From JAAFIP01 sp043766985 (GTDB taxonomy: Bacteria > Pseudomonadota > Gammaproteobacteria > Burkholderiales > Burkholderiaceae_C), in the NCBI GenBank assembly GCA_043766985.1, contig JAYUHM010000049.1, positions 1 to 17,341 on the forward strand: a stretch of 17,341 bases of DNA. The letters are read 5' to 3'. The notes below the pieces were generated by a model that did not search any database, was not told where the DNA came from, and was given only the letters and a program-made list of their open reading frames with translations. The position numbers were made by a program, and so were the translations under genes. Below are positions 14,266 through 17,341 of the stretch, piece by piece. How positions within the stretch are numbered: position 1 is the first letter of the stretch; each line of letters begins with the position of its first letter.

Positions 14266-15288
14266 ATGAAAGCCTCTCGCATTACCCTGTCGGTCTTAGC
14301 CCTTGCTGGCGCCAGCGCCTCCAGTTTTGTCAACGCGCAAACCGTGCTGACGGCCTCTAGCTGGCTGCCACCTACCCACACGCTGAGCATGGCGCAAAAA
14401 GAATGGTGTGATCTGGTGGAGAAAAACTCCGTTGGCAAAGTGAAATGCAACATCTTGCCGCGCGCCGTGTCGGCCGCTCCGGGCACCTTTGACTCGGTGA
14501 AAAACGGCTTGGCGGACTTGTCTTTCTCGGTGCATGGCTACACGCCAGGCCGCTATGTGTATACCCAAATGGCCGAGCTGCCGTTTTTGGGCAATACCTC
14601 TGAGCCTATTTCGGTGGCCTACAACAAAGTGGCCATGAAGAACCCGCAGTTTGCGGGGGAGCACACCGGCATGAAGGTGCTGGCCTTCTTCACACACGGC
14701 CCCGGCATCGTGTTTAACACCAAGCGCGCCATTGCCAAAACCGAAGACCTCAGCGGCCTGAAGTTTCGCGTAGGCGGTGGCATGGTCAATGAGATCAGCA
14801 AAACGCTGGCCATGAACGTCACCCTCAAGCCCGCGCCCGATTCGTATGAACTGCTGTCAGGCGGCGTGATGGACGGCACCCTCTTCCCGGCCGAGTCCAC
14901 CGAGTCATTCAAGATTGACAAAATCATCAAGCACGCCACCACCTTCCCCGGAGGCCTGTACAACACCAGCTTTGCCTTTGTGATGAACCAGGCCAAGTAT
15001 GACGCTTTGCCTGCAGACGAAAAAAAGGTGGTAGACGCTGCCAGCGGCGAAGTAGCGGCCCGCATATTTGGCCGCGGCTGGGACAAGGTAGACCGCCGCG
15101 CCACGGCACTGATGCAGGCCAACGGCGTGGTGATTACCAAAGCCGATGCTAAATTTGTAGCCGACGTAAAAGCCAAAACCGCGCCACTGGAAACCAAATG
15201 GGCCGTTGATGCAGAAGCCAAGGGCTTGAAAGATGCTGCCAAAGTACTGGCCGAGTTCCGCGCTGAAATTGCCAAAGCTGAGAAGTAA
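14266..15288 (+). CDS. TRAP transporter substrate-binding protein, DctP type
   Basis: The 340-residue periplasmic binding protein delivers an organic acid to the TRAP membrane subunits. The signal peptide covers about 1-24 (RITLSVLALAGASASSF, cleavage near VNA). Mature-protein features include ASSWLPPTHTLSMAQKEWCD, the ELPFLGNTSEP segment, and DLSGLKFRVGGGMVNE, where R168 is the family's carboxylate-clamping arginine. A second ligand region is DSYELLSGGVMDGTLFPAES. AAGGA lies seven bases before ATG 14266. The ligand cannot be read from sequence; C4-dicarboxylate is not implied. A strong terminator follows the gene, so it may be made in excess over the membrane subunits. Confidence 0.92.
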   Translation: MKASRITLSVLALAGASASSFVNAQTVLTASSWLPPTHTLSMAQKEWCDLVEKNSVGKVKCNILPRAVSAAPGTFDSVKNGLADLSFSVHGYTPGRYVYTQMAELPFLGNTSEPISVAYNKVAMKNPQFAGEHTGMKVLAFFTHGPGIVFNTKRAIAKTEDLSGLKFRVGGGMVNEISKTLAMNVTLKPAPDSYELLSGGVMDGTLFPAESTESFKIDKIIKHATTFPGGLYNTSFAFVMNQAKYDALPADEKKVVDAASGEVAARIFGRGWDKVDRRATALMQANGVVITKADAKFVADVKAKTAPLETKWAVDAEAKGLKDAAKVLAEFRAEIAKAEK

Positions 15289-15311
15289 TCCCTGTTGTCT
15301 ACTGTCCTGCG

Positions 15312-15347
15312 AACGCGGCCTCATTGCAGATGAGAACCGCGTTTTTT
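15312..15347 (+). terminator. intrinsic terminator between DctP and DctQ genes
   Basis: AACGCGG (15312-15318) pairs with CCGCGTT (15337-15343), and inside them CTCAT (15320-15324) pairs with ATGAG (15330-15334) around loop TGCAG. A run of six T at 15342-15347 follows. The 12-pair stem plus T-run is a standard Rho-independent terminator, 24 bases after the DctP stop and 35 bases before the DctQ start. Confidence 0.8.
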
Positions 15348-15382
15348 GTGAGTGGCACGCTTTAAGCTTACGCTAATATTCC

Positions 15383-15868
15383 ATGCGAAAAATACTCCAA
15401 CACCTGTGCAGCGCACTGTGCGCTGCAGCCCTGTTTGCCATCATGGCGCTCACGTTTTTTGACGTTCTGGGCCGCAAGCTGCTTCACAACTCCATCCCCG
15501 GCTCGCTGGAGCTGACCGAGCTGCTGATGGTGGTGGTGATTTTTGCCGCCCTGCCCTTGGTGTCCCAGCGCGGCGAGCATGTGGTGTTTGACTCGCTGGA
15601 CAATTACTTGCCCACGGGCCTGCTCAAGCTGCAGGCCGTAGCGATCCATTTGGTGTGCGCCACCATGATGCTGGGCCTGGCTTACCTGATGTGGAGAACT
15701 GCAGGCCAGTTTGCCCAGAACGGCGAAACCACCGCGCAGCTTAAATTTGCCAAAGCGCCCTTTATTTACGGCATGAGCGTGATGTGCGCCATAGCAGGCT
15801 TGGTGCACGTGGCGCTCATCTACAGGCCAGCCCAAGCGCTGCAAGAAGGCGAAGGGGCGGCATTGTGA
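15383..15868 (+). CDS. TRAP transporter small permease, DctQ type
   Basis: The 161-residue inner-membrane protein has four predicted membrane segments, at about 8-29, 46-61, 83-104 and 127-147. The DctQ signature is clear: FFDVLGRKLLHNSIPGSLEL (25-44) followed by TE. DctQ joins the large permease to make the sodium-driven transporter. No convincing ribosome binding site precedes ATG 15383, although the position fits the family N-terminus. The stop overlaps the DctM start by four bases (GTGA), so the two are co-translated. Confidence 0.9.
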   Translation: MRKILQHLCSALCAAALFAIMALTFFDVLGRKLLHNSIPGSLELTELLMVVVIFAALPLVSQRGEHVVFDSLDNYLPTGLLKLQAVAIHLVCATMMLGLAYLMWRTAGQFAQNGETTAQLKFAKAPFIYGMSVMCAIAGLVHVALIYRPAQALQEGEGAAL

Positions 15869-17157
15869 CCGAATCTCTACTGGGCTTTGCGGCCATTTTT
15901 GCACTCACCCTGCTGCGCCTGCCGCTGTCGTTCTCCATGGGCATTGTGGGCCTGGTGGGCATTAGCCTGACGCGCGGCTGGATGCCTGCACTGGCCAGCA
16001 CCGCGCAGGTGGTACACGAGACAGGCTTTGCCTACACCTTGTCGGTCATCCCGCTATTCATCCTGATGGGCAATTTTGTAGCCCGCGCCGGCCTGGCGCA
16101 CGAGCTGTTTGACGCCGCTTATGCCTTTATTGGCCATCGGCGCGGCGGCATGGCGCACGCCACCATAGCAGCCTGCGCTGGTTTTGGCGCCATTTGCGGC
16201 TCGTCCATTGCGACGGCTGCCACGATGGGCAAGGTAGCCTATCCGTCGATGAAAAAGCTGGGCTACAGCGACACGCTGTCTACCGGCGTCATCGCCGCAG
16301 GCGGCACCCTGGGCATCATGATCCCCCCGTCCACCATCATGGTCATCTACGGCATCATCACCGAGACCCACATCGGCAAGCTGTTTGCCGCCGGCGTGAT
16401 ACCCGGCGTTTTAACCGCCCTGCTGATGATGCTGGGTATCGAATTCATCACCGCCCGCAACCCCGCCCAGGCCCCTGCAGGTGAGCGTTCTACCTGGCCC
16501 CAGCGCTGGCGTGCACTGCGCGGCATTTGGGGTGTGATTGTTTTGGTGATCGTTGTTTTGGGCGGCATCTATGGGGGTATTTTTACCGCCACCGAGGGCG
16601 CGGGCTTTGGTGCAGCAGGCGCCTTCCTGTTTGCATTGGCCCGGCGCCGACTGACCTGGCGTGTTTTGTACGACGTGTTGGTTGAATCTGCCCGCACCAC
16701 AGCCATGCTGTTTACCCTGCTGATTGCCGCCACCATTTTTGCCAACTTTGTTAACTTCACCAGTATGCCCGGTGATCTGAAGAACTGGATTACCGGCCTG
16801 GGCCTGTCCCCGGTGATGATCATCGTGGCCATCATGTTTGTTTACGTGGTGCTGGGCACGCTGATGGAAGAACTCACCATGGTGCTGCTGACCATTCCCT
16901 TGTTCTTTCCTATCGTTACCTCGCTGGGGTTTGACCCGGTATGGTTTGGCGTGCTGATCGTGATGATTGTGCAGATTGGCCTGATCTCGCCGCCCGTGGG
17001 CATGAACATGTTTGTGCTCAATGCCCTGCTGCCCGGTGTAGGCTTAGGCGCCATTTTTCGCGGCTGCTGGCCGTTTGTATTGGTGATGGTTTTTGTACTC
17101 GGGCTGTTGATTGCGTTTCCGCAGCTTAGCCTGTGGTTGCCTAGTTTGATGAAGTGA
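15865..17157 (+). CDS. TRAP transporter large permease, DctM type
   Basis: The 430-residue protein has about a dozen hydrophobic segments and forms the transport channel. Family motifs are PLFILMGNFVARAG (63-76), GFGAICGSSIATAATMG (106-122) and GTLGIMIPPSTIMVIYGIIT (147-166), with matching late motifs such as EELTMVLLTIPLFFPIV and LISPPVGMNMFVLN. I place the start at GTG 15865, which overlaps the DctQ TGA (GTGA) and has AAGGGG about eight bases upstream. The frame is open 27 codons further up, but that part is Arg-rich, overlaps DctQ and is not family-like. It ends the operon; the DNA beyond is gene-free. Confidence 0.93.
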   Translation: MTESLLGFAAIFALTLLRLPLSFSMGIVGLVGISLTRGWMPALASTAQVVHETGFAYTLSVIPLFILMGNFVARAGLAHELFDAAYAFIGHRRGGMAHATIAACAGFGAICGSSIATAATMGKVAYPSMKKLGYSDTLSTGVIAAGGTLGIMIPPSTIMVIYGIITETHIGKLFAAGVIPGVLTALLMMLGIEFITARNPAQAPAGERSTWPQRWRALRGIWGVIVLVIVVLGGIYGGIFTATEGAGFGAAGAFLFALARRRLTWRVLYDVLVESARTTAMLFTLLIAATIFANFVNFTSMPGDLKNWITGLGLSPVMIIVAIMFVYVVLGTLMEELTMVLLTIPLFFPIVTSLGFDPVWFGVLIVMIVQIGLISPPVGMNMFVLNALLPGVGLGAIFRGCWPFVLVMVFVLGLLIAFPQLSLWLPSLMK

Positions 17158-17201
17158 GCCTGCGATTAACCGGGGTTTGTGTACGCCCACCACGTCTCCA
17201 A

Positions 17202-17306
17202 GAGCTGGTCGGCGGTGTACTCAGCGTAGCGGCATAAAGGAGGAGTCGTTGGCCCGTGGCCAACACGGGGGACAGCCGCGCAGCTGAGTACGCCGCCTGC
17301 CAGCTC
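17202..17306. repeat. long imperfect hairpin downstream of the TRAP operon
   Basis: Arms 17202-17225 and 17283-17306 are inverted with three mismatches in 24 positions. The pairing continues after a 3x3 internal loop with GCGGC (17229-17233) and GCCGC (17275-17279). The tip contains two overlapping hairpins: GTTGGCC/GGCCAAC (17248-17254 with 17258-17264) and CCCGTG/CACGGG (17253-17258 with 17264-17269). No T-run follows on the plus strand. It could be a palindromic repeat, a structured RNA or a mobile-element end. Confidence 0.65.
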
Positions 17307-17341
17307 CCGTACAAGACAAAAAACCGAAATGCAATTACTGC

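Noticed and set aside
15784..15864. 27-codon extension of the DctM frame
   Set aside because: It is Arg-rich and lies inside dctQ in another frame; GTG 15865 overlaps the DctQ stop as GTGA and gives the family N-terminus.
17181..17312. Integron attC site
   Set aside because: The long hairpin prompted the idea, but the outer boxes do not show the GTTRRRY / RYYYAAC pair, and no cassette gene or integrase is in view.

Overview
The window looks like chromosomal DNA of a betaproteobacterium of the order Burkholderiales, most likely family Comamonadaceae (Rhodoferax/Polaromonas/Acidovorax-like). This rests on the surE-pcm-nlpD-rpoS gene order, the protein sequences, the GC-rich codon use, and a short dispersed repeat of a kind I recall from that family. 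The placement is inference; no search was run.

Layout. (1) 1-3455 is an accessory, visibly more AT-rich segment. It holds the 3' part of a broken GNAT acetyltransferase, a stem-loop, a small secreted protein resembling surface-adhesin protein E, and a translationally coupled minus-strand pair: a secreted protein of unknown function and a membrane-anchored TPM-domain protein with C-terminal TPR-like helices. (2) 3456-7959 is a compact minus-strand stress and stationary-phase operon, read surE > pcm > nlpD > rpoS > PolB-type 3'-5' exonuclease, with ATGA overlaps or very short gaps. (3) 8027-9016 is a divergent zinc-independent quinone oxidoreductase. (4) 9137-13949 is a minus-strand redox and acyl-CoA block: etfB > etfA > acyl-CoA dehydrogenase (DmdC/FadE-like, about 600 aa) > nitronate monooxygenase-like flavoprotein. 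A 211-bp inverted repeat lies between the last two genes. (5) 14266-17157 is a divergent TRAP transporter in the order DctP, DctQ, DctM, with an intrinsic terminator between DctP and DctQ. (6) The last ~180 bases have no gene but can form a long imperfect hairpin.

How the genes may work together. SurE, Pcm, NlpD and RpoS form the classic survival cluster: nucleotide housekeeping, protein repair, cell-wall amidase activation and the general stress sigma factor. ETF takes electrons from the acyl-CoA dehydrogenase. The divergent TRAP system could bring in an organic acid that feeds it. Between etfB and the TRAP genes lies a near-perfect 24-bp palindrome next to a TATAAT hexamer, which could be a shared operator.

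Most notable signals. A short dispersed repeat is present three times. Two copies lie inside reading frames, in the N-terminal extensions of Pcm and RpoS, and one touches the stop codon of the nitronate monooxygenase gene. Also notable are the 211-bp inverted repeat directly after the acyl-CoA dehydrogenase stop, and the terminal hairpin, whose tip can fold in two mutually exclusive ways. I saw no tRNA, rRNA, CRISPR array, intact insertion sequence or phage gene.
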